NCBI RefSeq assembly: GCF_039540375.1 | Contig: NZ_BAABEX010000024.1 | Coordinates: forward strand, 62,001 to 126,000 | Length of the DNA stretch: 64,000 nucleotides | DNA from: Acidovorax_G lacteus | Lineage (GTDB): Bacteria > Pseudomonadota > Gammaproteobacteria > Burkholderiales > Burkholderiaceae_C | Direction: 5' to 3' | Shown: positions 15,943-29,065 of the stretch, piece by piece | How positions within the stretch are numbered: the stretch's first letter is position 1 | Layout of the letters: each line of letters starts with the position of its first letter | Notes under the pieces: model-generated | Databases searched by the model: none | Seen by the model: only the letters and a program-made list of their open reading frames with translations | Told to the model about the DNA's origin: nothing | Translations under genes and position numbers: made by a program

Positions 15943-16213
15943 TGGCGGCTCTCCCGGGCCGGCAAAGCCAAGCACCCAACAGCGCAGGCTACGTCACCGC
16001 CGCAACAACTGGCGCGGCCCAAGAGCCAGAGCAGCCAAGCAAGGGCCGTCCCGCTGCGAGGGCTGCGTCCCCGTTCCCGAACTGCGCAGCCGTTCGAGAG
16101 AAGGGGCTGAGGGCCGCGGCTCCAAGCCTGCCTGCGCAGGCTTGGACGTGCCCGAAGAGCCTCCGCCTCCGGCGGTGGCACCGAGGCCCGCAGGGCCTCA
16201 GGGGGATGTACCC
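15943..16213 (-). repeat. ~270-bp hairpin-chain repeat, copy 1
   Basis: This block matches 33284-33555 along its whole length, by eye about 80 per cent, with the same order of short stem-loops. On the plus strand they include CGAACTG/CCGTTCG around CGCAG (one mismatched pair), AAGCCTG/CAGGCTT, CCGCC-TCC-GGCGG and GAGGCCC-GCA-GGGCCTC. It starts within a few bases of the stop codon of the phytase-like gene (16214) and, read along transcription, runs toward ribE. Short open frames inside it are rejected as genes because the block is a repeat. Confidence 0.8.
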
Positions 16214-17575
16214 TCACCGCGCGCGCAGCAACTCCCCCACTTCGAGCAGGATGAGTTCGTTGTCGTCGGCCTGGTTGGGCTCGCGGCTGCTGCTGAAGGG
16301 CAGGTTGTTGTCGTTGCCCACCACGATGTGCGTGCCGTCCACGATGTCCACGTTCTCGATGGTGAAGAACGGGAAGGTGAGCACGCCGCCGTTCAGCGGC
16401 TTGCGGGCGAGCCTCTTCGGGTCCTGGATGTTCATGAGGTCGATGTAGCCGATCTTGCGGACAGCGTTGCCCACGTTGGCCTCGCTCATCTCGATCTTGT
16501 AGACGCGCTTGAACTTCGCCAGGTCATGGAAGCAGTCGCTGCGCTTCTGGCCTTCGGGGCAGGCCTTGTCGGCTGTGCCCTCACCGTTGTCGCGCTCAAT
16601 CACCAGTGCCGTGTTCGCGTCGATCATGTTGATGTCGCCGATTGCATGGTGGTTGGCTTCGAGCACGTACTTCCAGTGGCGGCCGGTCCAGCGCTCGGTT
16701 TTCACATCGAACTCCAGCACCCGCAGGCTTTGCTTGCCAGCCAGGCTTTCGTAGGCTTGGGCTTTGTCGTCCCACAGGGCGCCTTCCAGCAGGGCGTAGA
16801 GCTTGCTGCCGTCGGGCGACGACGCCATGCCTTCAAAGCCCTTCGAACGCCGCACCTCGAAGGTGGGCGGCTTGGCCTCGGGTGCGCCGGGCAGCAGCAG
16901 GCCGGGCGCGTCGGGCGAGCGCACCACCTTGCCGTCCACCTGCGTTTCGAACACCGCGAGCACCTTGCCGTTCAGGTCGGCCTTGATGAGGAAGGGGCCG
17001 AATTCCTCGCCGATCCACAGGGCGCCGCCAGCAAACTGGAAGCTTTCCGGGTCGAAGTCGGCTCCGGTCAGGTAGCGCTTGTCGGTGCCTTCGTGCGTGA
17101 TGCGGAAGGGCACTTTCTTGTCGGGGTCGTGCAGGAACACCGTCTTGAGCCGCGTGAACTGCCCGGTCTTGAAGTCCACCGTGTACTGGCTCAGGTGCAG
17201 CATGAAGTCTGGCGAGTTGGCCTTGGCCCCGGCACCGTTGTCGGTCAGCAGCCAGTAGCTGCCGTCGGCCATGCGCTTGATGCCCGAATGGCCCTGGACC
17301 GGCTGGCCCTGAAAGGGCAGACCGATGCCGGTAGGCCTTCCGCCGGAGAGCCCGGGGACAGTGCCCACGGCTTCGGTGCGGCGCGGGGTGGTGAACTTGC
17401 CGCTGATGCGCAGGTCGGCCGGGGCGTCTGGCGGAGCTGCCAGCAGCGTGAGGGCGGGCATCACGGCGTGCCCGGCCAGCGTGGCGGGGTAGGCCTGCTG
17501 GGCCCCGGCGGGTGTGGAAGACAAGGCGGCTGCTGCAAGCGCAGCGCCGGCGGCAAGGGCAGGGAAACGGGCCAT
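16214..17575 (-). CDS. esterase-like activity of phytase family protein, exported
   Basis: This is a 453-aa predicted periplasmic or secreted protein. The N-terminus MARFPALAAGAALAAAALSS ending near AGAQQ is a Sec signal peptide. The body matches the phytase-like beta-propeller family: GHSGIKRMADGSYWLLTDNG near 95, FDPESFQFAGGALWIGEEFGP near 170, FEGMASSPDGSKLYALLEG near 245, and LVIERDNGEG near 315. Such proteins are thought to act on phosphomonoesters or esters, but activity is unproven for most. The ATG at 17575 is chosen because it opens the signal peptide; earlier in-frame starts add a charged leader. The FAD lipoprotein gene ends 83 bp upstream. The repeat block follows directly. Confidence 0.87.
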   Translation of the reverse strand: MARFPALAAGAALAAAALSSTPAGAQQAYPATLAGHAVMPALTLLAAPPDAPADLRISGKFTTPRRTEAVGTVPGLSGGRPTGIGLPFQGQPVQGHSGIKRMADGSYWLLTDNGAGAKANSPDFMLHLSQYTVDFKTGQFTRLKTVFLHDPDKKVPFRITHEGTDKRYLTGADFDPESFQFAGGALWIGEEFGPFLIKADLNGKVLAVFETQVDGKVVRSPDAPGLLLPGAPEAKPPTFEVRRSKGFEGMASSPDGSKLYALLEGALWDDKAQAYESLAGKQSLRVLEFDVKTERWTGRHWKYVLEANHHAIGDINMIDANTALVIERDNGEGTADKACPEGQKRSDCFHDLAKFKRVYKIEMSEANVGNAVRKIGYIDLMNIQDPKRLARKPLNGGVLTFPFFTIENVDIVDGTHIVVGNDNNLPFSSSREPNQADDNELILLEVGELLRAR

Positions 17576-17658
17576 GGAAGGTGCAGCAAAGTACGGAAAG
17601 CCGTGACGATGCCGTTGCTGCGTGGCAGCGCTGTGACACCTGCGGTGCTGCGAAGCGC

Positions 17659-19380
17659 TCAGGCCTCGGCCCGGCTGGCCCACGCGCCCGCGACGTGGCC
17701 CCGCGTGAACGCCTCTTCAAACACCGAGTAGCCCGACCAGTCGCTGTGCGCAAACGCGAGCCGCGCGGTGTGCGGTGTGGGCAACCAGCGTGGGCGCTCG
17801 CCGCCCAGTCGCACACGGGCCCAGCCGGGCGGCGGCGAGGCACCCAGACCTTGCAGATGGCCCAGCAGCCCGGGCACCGGCACGGCCATCGCGTGGCCGT
17901 AGCGGCACACCAGGGCACCGGTCAGGCGGTTGCGCAGGTCCGGGTGCGGCTCGGCCAGTGCCTGCACGGCCACGTCCACCCAATGCTGCCAAGGTGCCTG
18001 GGCGAGTTGCGCGCGGGCACCCGGTACGTCGCCCAGCGCGATGTAGTAGCTCAGCACCGTGGGCGCGGGGCGCGGGTCCAGCCGCTGGTGGCCTGCATCC
18101 ACATAGCCCAGGCCGCCGGGCGTGGCGTCGGCGTACAGCACGTTGTCCCACGCGGGGGCTGCGCCCGGCCGGTCGGCCAGCGGCCCCGACAGCGCCAGGT
18201 TGACGACCACCCAGGGTGCGGTGTGCAGGCGTGAGGCCGCAGCGGCCACAAACGACGGCGCACTGGCCAGCACCCGCTGCGCCACCGCCAGGGGCAGCGC
18301 GACCACGCAACGTTCGGCCTCCCAGCGCTCAACCCGGCCGCTCGCGTGGTCCAGCGCATCCACCTGCACACGGTGCCGCCCCTCGGTGATGCGCAGCACG
18401 CTACAGCCGCTGCGCACCTGGCCCGCCGTACTGAGGGGCGCGGCCATGCGGGCGCTGAGCCACCCATTGCCTTCGGGCCAGGTGAGCACGCCCTCGCGTT
18501 CGCCCCCCGCAGGGTCTGCGTCGCCCGGTGCATGGAAGCCATGGCGGCTGGCAAAGTAGTGCAGCCCGGCCCATGCCGACACGCGTGCGAGGCCTGCCCC
18601 GTAGTCGTCGCGGCAGCAATAGTCGAGGTACCAGCGCAGGTGCGCATCGTGCAGCCCTTCGGCGTCCAGCCACTGGGCAAAGGTCTGGCCATCGAGCGTG
18701 CGCAGTGCCGCAGGCAGCGCACTGCCGCCGCTGACCCGCGCCGGTGCGGCCGTCAGCATGGGCATGTGAAACGGTGCGACCTGCGCCAGCGCTGTCACGC
18801 GTGCTGCAAAGTGGCGGTACTGTGCGAGGGTGGGCTCTCCCACTTCGGCCATCGGCAGCAAGCCCTCGTGCCAGTGGCCCTGCATGTGCAGGCGCTCCTG
18901 CGGGCTGTGGCACAGGTGGCGCTCGTCATACTGCCAACGGCCGGCCACGCGTTGGCGCAGGCCCAGGGATTCGAGCAGGTCCTGCACTTCGGCGGCCGCA
19001 TCTCCGGGCACCGGCAGGTAGTGCGCGCCCTGCGGGCAGGCCATGCCCTGCAACTGTGTGCCCCGGCTATTGCCACCCGGCGTGTCTTCCAGCTCCAGCA
19101 GCATGGCGTCGTGCACGCCGGCCAGGCGCAGCGCACGCAGTGCGGCCAGGCCGGCCACCCCACCGCCGGCCACGAGCGCGCGTACGCGGTGGATGCGTGC
19201 CGGCGCTGGCAGCGCGCCCGATGCCATCAGGTCGCGAAGCGCATGGCCGCGGGCCAGGTCGGCGCCCGCAAAGCCTCCGGTCAGGGCCGGTGGGGCGGGG
19301 TCGCATCCGGTGAGCCAAGGGGCCAGCGACAGGCTCATGCCCGCGGTGAGCAGCGCACGGCGGCGCGGGTCGGCTCCCAT
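17659..19380 (-). CDS. FAD/NAD(P)-binding amine-oxidase-like lipoprotein
   Basis: This 573-aa flavoprotein is predicted to lie outside the cytoplasmic membrane. The N-terminus combines an arginine motif (DPRRRALLTAG, Tat-like) with a lipobox (LTGC, Cys near 26), as expected for export of a folded cofactor protein as a lipoprotein. The dinucleotide-binding fold shows ALVAGGGVAGLAALRAL near 70 and ELEDTPGGNSRG near 95, typical of FAD amine oxidases and phytoene-desaturase relatives. The C-terminal RLAFAHSDWSGYSVFEEA resembles the last FAD-contact segment of that group. The gene starts 6 bp after the HD-GYP regulator stops, so it belongs to the kinase-regulator operon. Substrate unknown; a polyamine is an attractive guess given the spermidine-synthase homologue upstream. 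Confidence 0.8.
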   Translation of the reverse strand: MGADPRRRALLTAGMSLSLAPWLTGCDPAPPALTGGFAGADLARGHALRDLMASGALPAPARIHRVRALVAGGGVAGLAALRALRLAGVHDAMLLELEDTPGGNSRGTQLQGMACPQGAHYLPVPGDAAAEVQDLLESLGLRQRVAGRWQYDERHLCHSPQERLHMQGHWHEGLLPMAEVGEPTLAQYRHFAARVTALAQVAPFHMPMLTAAPARVSGGSALPAALRTLDGQTFAQWLDAEGLHDAHLRWYLDYCCRDDYGAGLARVSAWAGLHYFASRHGFHAPGDADPAGGEREGVLTWPEGNGWLSARMAAPLSTAGQVRSGCSVLRITEGRHRVQVDALDHASGRVERWEAERCVVALPLAVAQRVLASAPSFVAAAASRLHTAPWVVVNLALSGPLADRPGAAPAWDNVLYADATPGGLGYVDAGHQRLDPRPAPTVLSYYIALGDVPGARAQLAQAPWQHWVDVAVQALAEPHPDLRNRLTGALVCRYGHAMAVPVPGLLGHLQGLGASPPPGWARVRLGGERPRWLPTPHTARLAFAHSDWSGYSVFEEAFTRGHVAGAWASRAEA

Positions 19381-19386
19381 GGGAGG

Positions 19387-20375
19387 TCAGTCGCTCCAGC
19401 GCGCGCGAATGTCCTCGAGCTGCGGTCGCAGGGGTCGCAGCAGCGGCACCAGGCGCGGGTCGAAATGCTGGCCCGCCTGGGCCTCGATGTGCTCCAGCGC
19501 CTGCTCAATCGTCCAGGCGGCCTTGTAGGGGCGGCGCGATGTCAGCGCGTCAAAGACGTCCGCCACGGCGACGATGCGCGCCGCCAACGGAATTTGCTCT
19601 CCCTGCAGTCCATGCGGATAGCCGCTGCCATCCCACTTTTCGTGGTGGGCGGCCGCGATGTCCCGGGCCATCTGCAGCACTCCGGAGGGATGATCTCCGA
19701 TGATCTCGGCGCCGATCTGAGGGTGGCGCCGCATCACCGCCCATTCGTCGGCGTCCAGAGGTCCGGGCTTGCGCAGCACGGCATCGGGGATGCCGATCTT
19801 GCCCACGTCGTGCATGGGTGCGGCATTGAGGATGTCTTCTGCAAAGCGTGTGCCGAGGCCGGCAGCCATGGCCAGGGCATGCGCAACGTGGCTCATCCGG
19901 ATGACATGGGTGCCGGTTTCGTTGTCTTTGTATTCGGCAGCGCGCCCGAGGCGTTGCACGATCTGGAGCCTGGTTTCCCGCAACTCGTCCAGCCGCACCA
20001 GCGACAGATGTGTGCGCACGCGTGCGCGAACCACCGGGGGACTGACGGGCTTGGTGATGTAGTCCACCGCACCCACGTCAAAGCCCGCCGCTTCGTCCTG
20101 GCTATCCGACAGCGCTGTCACAAAAATCACGGGGATGGACGCCGTGCCCGCATCCGACTTGAGCGCACGGCACACGGCGTAGCCGTCCAGTGCGGGCATC
20201 ATGATGTCCAGCAAGATCAGGTCGGGTCGTTGCTCCCGAGCGATGGACAGGGCGCGTTCGCCATCGGTGGCAAACAACAAACGGTAGCCGTCTTGCAGCA
20301 CATGGCGCAGCACCTGCAGGTTGGTGGGTTCGTCATCCACCAGCAGCAACCGTGGGCGTGAGTCGATCGTGAGCG

Positions 20376-20379
<4 letters not shown>
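19387..20379 (-). CDS. response regulator with HD-GYP c-di-GMP phosphodiesterase domain
   Basis: The 330-aa protein joins a receiver (LLLVDDEP, phospho-acceptor in LILLDIMMP near residue 57, lysine in YITKPVSPP) to an HD-GYP domain. The catalytic motifs are intact: HDVGKIGIPD near 190 and HHEKWDGSGYPHGL near 250, followed by VFDALTSRRPYK. HD-GYP enzymes hydrolyse c-di-GMP to pGpG or GMP. Its start codon overlaps the stop of the hybrid kinase (ATGA at 20376-20379), so the two are translationally coupled and almost certainly partners. Confidence 0.93.
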
Positions 20380-24143
<3,764 letters not shown>

Positions 24144-24267
24144 CGTGAAGGCCTGTGAAGGAGCGCCGTTGCCTGTGGTTGCCTCAGTCTAGCGGGAACC
24201 CGCAGGACCTTGGCATTTGACCGGGTGACCCGCTGCCGGAAGCCTTGCGACCTGGACACCGAGGGGC

Positions 24268-25887
24268 TCAGTGTCCAGTCACCCGGCCCCACTCGCGCTC
24301 GTAGGTGTGAACCAGGGCCTGATTGGACAGGCGGTTCACCTCCGCAGGTACGCGCTGCATGTCCAGCGGAAAGTCAAACAGCCGGCCCAGCGCCTGGGGT
24401 GTGAGGTAGCGCAGCCCTTCGGGCAACGTATCGGGCGCGCTCCAGGGCCGTCGGCTGGCCATCACGAAGCCCCACTCGCCAAAGCTGGGCACATGGGCGT
24501 GGTACGGCATGGCACGCAGGCCCACCGATTCGATGGTGGTCACCACCGTCCAGTAGCTGCGCCGCGCGACCAGGGGCGAGGTGGTCTGCACCACCGCATA
24601 GCCGCTGGCGGCCAGGCGCTGGTCCAGCAACGCATAAAAGCTGTTGGTGTAGAGCTTGCCGATGGAAAAGTTCGTCGGATCGGGGAAGTCCACGATGATC
24701 ACGTCGAAGGTGTCCTGCGTCTGCTGAAGCCACTGGAATGCGTCGGTGTTGACCACCTGCACCTTGGGCGAGCGCAGTGCGCCGCCATTGAGCTGCGCCA
24801 GCCGCGGCTGTTCGGTAAACAGACGCGTCATGTGCGGGTCCAGCTCCACCAGCGTGACCGACTCCACGCTCGGGTAGCGCAGCACTTCGCGCACGGCCAT
24901 GCCGTCGCCGCCGCCCAGCACCGCCACCTTGCGCGGTGCGCCGTGCGCCGCCATGGCCGGATGCACCAGGGCTTCGTGGTAGCGGTATTCGTCGGATTCA
25001 GAGAACTGAAGGTTGCCGTTGAGAAACAGCCGGTGCCCGAGCCGCCCGTGCGTGACCACGATGCGCTGGTAGGGCGAGGTGGCCGTGAGCACGATGCGGT
25101 CCTGGTAGAACTTGTCCTCTGCCAGGGTGGTGATCTCGTCGGCCCCCACAAAGCCGGCCAGCAGGACGCCCAGCACCAGCAGGCAGGCTGTCACGTGGGC
25201 CTTGAGCCGCCGCAGCTCGTGTCGGAAGAGCCACACCGCCCACAGCGCCACCACTGCGTTCAGCAGCCCGAACAGCAGCCCTGTGCGGATGAGCCCCAGG
25301 TGCGGCACCAGCAGCAGTGGAAACGCGAGCGACACCGCCAGCGCGCCCAGGTAGTCAAACGTCAGTACCTGGGACACCAGATCCTTGAGCACCACGTTGC
25401 GCTTGAGGATGCGCATGACCAGCGGAATCTCCAGCCCTGCGAGCATGCCCACCAGCATCACCATGCTGTAGAGCAGGAAGCGGAAGGCCCCGGGCGCGTA
25501 CGCATTCACCAGGAACAGCGTGGCTGGCAGCAGCCCGCCGACCAGCGCCACCATGAGTTCGATGCGGCAGAAGTGTGCGGGCAGCTGCCGCTCGAAGTAG
25601 CGCGACAGCCACGAGCCCACGCCCATCGCAAACAGGTAGGTGCCGATGATGGTGGAGAACTGCAGCACCGAGTCGCCCAGCACGTAGGACGCGAGTGCGC
25701 CGGCCGCCAGCTCGTACAGCAGGCCGCAGGCCGCGACCACGAACACGCTGGCCAGCAGCGCGACTTCAATGGGGCTGGGGCCCCGCGGGGGGGCTGCCGG
25801 GGGCAGGGGGGGCGCCGCCTCGGTGGGGGAGGGGGGCGCCATCGGATGCAGAGGCGCTGCAGCGGGCGCGGAGGAGGGATCGCTCAT
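24268..25887 (-). CDS. membrane-fused spermidine synthase homologue (polyamine aminopropyltransferase-like)
   Basis: The 539-aa protein has a Pro-rich cytoplasmic lead, seven or so membrane helices (about 40-245, from ALLASVFVVAACGLLYELAA) and a C-terminal spermidine-synthase domain. The SAM-fold glycine loop VAVLGGGDGMAVREVLRYP lies near 325, preceded by NGNLQFSESDEYRYHEALVHP. The usual DxxGP-like catalytic segment reads IIVDFPDPTN here. The fusion with a membrane domain resembles transporter-like enzymes rather than soluble SpeE, so the product may not be free spermidine. It is the last gene of a run with SPFH, DUF4178 and DUF350 genes on the same strand, a grouping that suggests a membrane-stress or envelope modification role. 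Confidence 0.87.
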   Translation of the reverse strand: MSDPSSAPAAAPLHPMAPPSPTEAAPPLPPAAPPRGPSPIEVALLASVFVVAACGLLYELAAGALASYVLGDSVLQFSTIIGTYLFAMGVGSWLSRYFERQLPAHFCRIELMVALVGGLLPATLFLVNAYAPGAFRFLLYSMVMLVGMLAGLEIPLVMRILKRNVVLKDLVSQVLTFDYLGALAVSLAFPLLLVPHLGLIRTGLLFGLLNAVVALWAVWLFRHELRRLKAHVTACLLVLGVLLAGFVGADEITTLAEDKFYQDRIVLTATSPYQRIVVTHGRLGHRLFLNGNLQFSESDEYRYHEALVHPAMAAHGAPRKVAVLGGGDGMAVREVLRYPSVESVTLVELDPHMTRLFTEQPRLAQLNGGALRSPKVQVVNTDAFQWLQQTQDTFDVIIVDFPDPTNFSIGKLYTNSFYALLDQRLAASGYAVVQTTSPLVARRSYWTVVTTIESVGLRAMPYHAHVPSFGEWGFVMASRRPWSAPDTLPEGLRYLTPQALGRLFDFPLDMQRVPAEVNRLSNQALVHTYEREWGRVTGH

Positions 25888-25948
25888 GGGCAGCAGGCGC
25901 AGGCCGCCCGGTCACCGGACGGCGCAGCGCACGGGGCGCGGGCCGGGC

Positions 25949-26170
25949 TCAGTGGATCGCCGCGGCCACGATGATGCTGATGCCCAGGCACATGGCGGCC
26001 ACCACCATGCCCAGCGCCTTGTTCTGCTTTTCGACGATTTCGCGCCACAGGTCGTAGGGCGTGATCTTGTCGATGATGATGAAGGCCACCCAGAAGATGA
26101 CGATGCCCATCAGCGCGTACAGCAGCGTGCCGCCGATCGACAGGGGATGGAGCCATTCGAATTTGGTCAT
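25949..26170 (-). CDS. DUF350 small membrane protein
   Basis: This 73-aa protein has two membrane segments: LLYALMGIVIFWVAFIIIDK (about 17-36) and ALGMVVAAMCLGISIIVAAA (about 52-71), joined by a loop holding ITPYDLWREIVEKQN. This is a single DUF350 hairpin (YjfL type). The ribosome site is GGAGA, a few bases before ATG 26170. DUF350 genes are usually found with DUF4178 and spermidine-synthase-like genes; both flank it here, at 36 and 61 bp. Confidence 0.9.
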   Translation of the reverse strand: MTKFEWLHPLSIGGTLLYALMGIVIFWVAFIIIDKITPYDLWREIVEKQNKALGMVVAAMCLGISIIVAAAIH

Positions 26171-26206
26171 GGAGTTCTCCGAACAGGATTGCGTGCGCGG
26201 TGGGCG

Positions 26207-27721
26207 CTACTTGTGGCCGCCGCCGCCCGAGGAATAGCCGCCGTATGAGCCGCCCGAGCTGCGGTAGCCCGAGGACGAGCAATTCTCCACGCGCGGGTCG
26301 CACTGTGTGCAGCGGCTCAGCAGAATCACCAGCAACAGCAGCACGATGGCCACGATGATGAGGGTGCCGCAGCCCACACCCTTGGCCGCTACGAAGGGGC
26401 CCGGGTCGTCGGTGCGTGCCGGGTTGCGCAGCTTGTCGATCTTGAAGGCGTCGGCCACGGTGCGGGCTTCGAGCCGCTCGCCGGACGACCAGGTGATCTC
26501 CTTGGGCGACTGCTCTAGCGACAGCAGGCTTTTGCCGCTGGCAAAGTCGCGGTTGCTGGTTTTCTGCCCCCGCACGACCTGCCAGTAGAACTCGCCGAGC
26601 ACGTAGGTGGTTTCGGCTTCGTAGGTGTACTGCAGCTGGTAGGTGCGGCCCAGGTATTTGGCGGTGCGGCCGTTGCCCGCCAGCTGCGGCGCGCCGGTGG
26701 CGGGGCGCACCATGCTCCAGCCTTCGGTCGAGTCGACCAGAAAGGCAAAACCGCGCTTGCGGTGGTAGAGCAGGTACTCGTCCCAGCCGAAGTGCTCGTC
26801 GTCGCCCGGCTCCACGCCCATGCGGTGCTGAAAGCCCACCACCTGCCAGTCCACGCCTTCAAGGCGGCCGACGCGGCCCAGCGGGATCAGTGGGCTCACG
26901 GGTTCGTCCTGCAGCGCGCTGCGCAGCTCGCCGCCCACACCGCTGTCGAGCGCAATCACGCTCTGGCACGAGCCGCAGGTCAGGCTCTTGGTGGTGGACA
27001 GCTGCACCGTCACCGGTGCGCCGCAGTGCGGGCAGTTGAACTGGCGTCCCTGGCCTTCGCGCACCGACTCGTCCTTGAGCCCGGTGAGCTGCAGGTCTTC
27101 CAGCCGCACGGCGCGGCCTCGCTGCACCTGCGGCGGCTGGCGGCTGTACTCGATGCTGAGCACGTCGCCGTCGGCGCTTCTCAGCTCGACCATGTCGAAG
27201 GGCTGTCCCAGTGGGGGCAGCGCGGGCAGTTCGCCCTGCGCGGCGATCAGCGTGGCGCTGCCGCTGTAGGCCACGCTGTAGGGCGTGCCGTTGATGGCCG
27301 TGGTGGTGCCTAGGCGAAAGCGCGCGGCTTCCGGCAGCACGCGCCCCGGGTCGATGGGGCGGGTGAAAACGTAGGCGCCATTGTCCTCGCCCAGCGTGGC
27401 CATGCTCCCGTCCTGCAGGAAGGCCACCCATTCGGTCCAGACCCCGGCCTCACTCTTGTACTGCAGGCGGCCGATCAGGGTGAAGGGCGTGTCCTTGCCA
27501 CCCTCCGCGATGCGCCCGCTGGCCATGAGCTGCAGTGGGCTGTGATCGTCGAAGAGCTCGGCCATCTTGCCCACGCGCGCCAGCACGTCGCCATTGCGCA
27601 CCACCGTGCTCTGGCAGTAGCCGCACACGGCGTGCGTGGACTGGGCGCTGCGGAACTCGACCGGAGCGCCACAACCCGGGCAGGGCGCGCGGTAGGCGCG
27701 CTGGGAATTGTCTTGGGCCAT
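26207..27721 (-). CDS. DUF4178 protein with two zinc ribbons and a C-terminal membrane anchor
   Basis: This is a 504-aa protein of unknown function. Two zinc ribbons are plain: CPGCGAPVEF...CGYCQSTVV near residues 14-42, and CPHCGAPVTV...CGSCQSVIA near 225-255. Two DUF4178-type beta domains follow them (PFTLIGRLQYKSEAGVWTEW; GVDWQVVGFQHRM). A single membrane helix, LIIVAIVLLLLVILL, lies near 455-470, followed by a Cys-containing segment and a Ser/Gly/Tyr-rich tail. The duplicated ribbon-plus-domain layout suggests internal duplication. It lies between the SPFH and DUF350 genes on the same strand. Confidence 0.87.
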   Translation of the reverse strand: MAQDNSQRAYRAPCPGCGAPVEFRSAQSTHAVCGYCQSTVVRNGDVLARVGKMAELFDDHSPLQLMASGRIAEGGKDTPFTLIGRLQYKSEAGVWTEWVAFLQDGSMATLGEDNGAYVFTRPIDPGRVLPEAARFRLGTTTAINGTPYSVAYSGSATLIAAQGELPALPPLGQPFDMVELRSADGDVLSIEYSRQPPQVQRGRAVRLEDLQLTGLKDESVREGQGRQFNCPHCGAPVTVQLSTTKSLTCGSCQSVIALDSGVGGELRSALQDEPVSPLIPLGRVGRLEGVDWQVVGFQHRMGVEPGDDEHFGWDEYLLYHRKRGFAFLVDSTEGWSMVRPATGAPQLAGNGRTAKYLGRTYQLQYTYEAETTYVLGEFYWQVVRGQKTSNRDFASGKSLLSLEQSPKEITWSSGERLEARTVADAFKIDKLRNPARTDDPGPFVAAKGVGCGTLIIVAIVLLLLVILLSRCTQCDPRVENCSSSGYRSSGGSYGGYSSGGGGHK

Positions 27722-27840
27722 GGACCAGGGGCGTAAAGCCCGCAGGCCGCCGGTGGAGGTGCCGCCCGCGGGCCCGGCACGGCCGGGGCCAGCGGGCGCG
27801 CGGTCAGCGCACGGCGGTGGGGCGCGGGCTTACACCGTTT

Positions 27841-28893
27841 TCAGACCAGCTTCTTGAGCAGCTCGGCCTTCTTGGCGTCGAATTCCTCTTGCGTGAGGAT
27901 GCCTTTGGCCTTGAGGTCGCCCAGCTTTTCGAGCGTGGCCATCACCTCGTCGGGGCGCACGCCCACGGGCTCCGCCTGGGCGGCAGCCGCTGCGGCCGGT
28001 GCCGCCGTGCCACCACCCTGCAGGCCGGCCTGCAGGTTTTGCGCCAGCACCTGGCCCAGGGCCACGCCCGCACCCAGGCCCATGGCGTCGCCCGCGATGC
28101 CGCTGCCGCCGCCACTGGCCTCGGCAAACTTCGGAATCGACTGGGCGGTCTGGTACTGCATGAACTTGGCCATGTCGTTGCCGACCATGCCCATGCCGAT
28201 CTTCTGGTCGAGAACCTTTTGCAGTTCCTCGGGCAGCGACACGTTCTGCACCGTGACGTTTTCGAGCGCCAGCCCGAGCTTGGCGAACACCGGGCCCAGC
28301 TCCTGGGCCAGTGCCTGGGCAAACATCATCTGGTTGGAAGCCAGGTCCAGGAAGGGCACACCGCTGGCCGCAATGGCATTGCTGATGTGCTGCAGCACCG
28401 TGCCGCGCAGCTGGCCTTCGAGGTCGGCCACCGGGTACAGGTCGCGCGTGCCCGAGACTTCGGTGTGGAAGAGCTTGGGGTCGGCAATGCGGTAGGCGTA
28501 GTTGCCGAACGCACGCAGCCGCACTGCGCCGAAGTCCTTGTCGCGGATGGTGATGGGCTGGGGCGTGCCCCACTTCTGGTCGAGTTGCTGGCGCGTGCTG
28601 AAGAAGTACACGTCGCTCTTGAACGGGGACTCGAACAGCTTGTCCCAGTTCTTCAGATAGGTCAGCACCGGCAGCGTCTGGGTGCTGAGCTTGTAGGTGC
28701 CCGGGCCGAACACGTCTGCCACCTGGCCTTCGTTGACGAACACCGCCATCTGCGACTCGCGCACGATGAGCGTACCGCCGGTCTGGATTTCCATGTCCCG
28801 CATCGGGAAGCGCCAGGCCAGCGTGCCATCGCCGTCCTCCGTCCACTGGATGATGTCGATGAACTGTTTCTTGATGAAGTCCATGAGGGCCAT
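27841..28893 (-). CDS. SPFH domain protein with C-terminal SHOCT motif
   Basis: This 350-aa protein belongs to the SPFH / band-7 group often annotated as 'virion core protein'. MALMDFIKKQFIDIIQWTED opens it. The SPFH body runs to about 250 (MAVFVNEGQVADVFGPGTYKL; VQNVSLPEELQKVLDQKIGM), then a Gly/Ala-rich linker and a SHOCT motif at the end (LGDLKAKGILTQEEFDAKKAELLKKLV region, about 320-350), which usually mediates oligomerisation. ATG 28893 has an AGGAG ribosome site. As the first gene of the SPFH - DUF4178 - DUF350 - spermidine-synthase-like run, it probably scaffolds the module at the membrane. Confidence 0.9.
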   Translation of the reverse strand: MALMDFIKKQFIDIIQWTEDGDGTLAWRFPMRDMEIQTGGTLIVRESQMAVFVNEGQVADVFGPGTYKLSTQTLPVLTYLKNWDKLFESPFKSDVYFFSTRQQLDQKWGTPQPITIRDKDFGAVRLRAFGNYAYRIADPKLFHTEVSGTRDLYPVADLEGQLRGTVLQHISNAIAASGVPFLDLASNQMMFAQALAQELGPVFAKLGLALENVTVQNVSLPEELQKVLDQKIGMGMVGNDMAKFMQYQTAQSIPKFAEASGGGSGIAGDAMGLGAGVALGQVLAQNLQAGLQGGGTAAPAAAAAAQAEPVGVRPDEVMATLEKLGDLKAKGILTQEEFDAKKAELLKKLV

Positions 28894-29065
28894 GTCTGCT
28901 CCTGAGCTCCTGGGCTGCGGCGCAACCGCACAAAGGGAAGAAGGGACGCACCGCCGGTGGGCGGCCGAATGACCATCATAGCAACGGGGATTCGGTGCGC
29001 GTCCCCGTCTGTCGTATCCACGCATCCGGCAGGCTGTGTACCGTCGATGGAGATGCGTTAAATAG

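Noticed and set aside
15763..16213. FMN riboswitch before riboflavin synthase
   Set aside because: None of the conserved RFN-element helices could be found; the interval is repeat sequence.
15852..16217. A 121-codon minus-strand frame in the hairpin repeat
   Set aside because: It lies almost entirely in a dispersed repeat, and its relative at 33247-33528 differs in start and end; more likely structured non-coding DNA.
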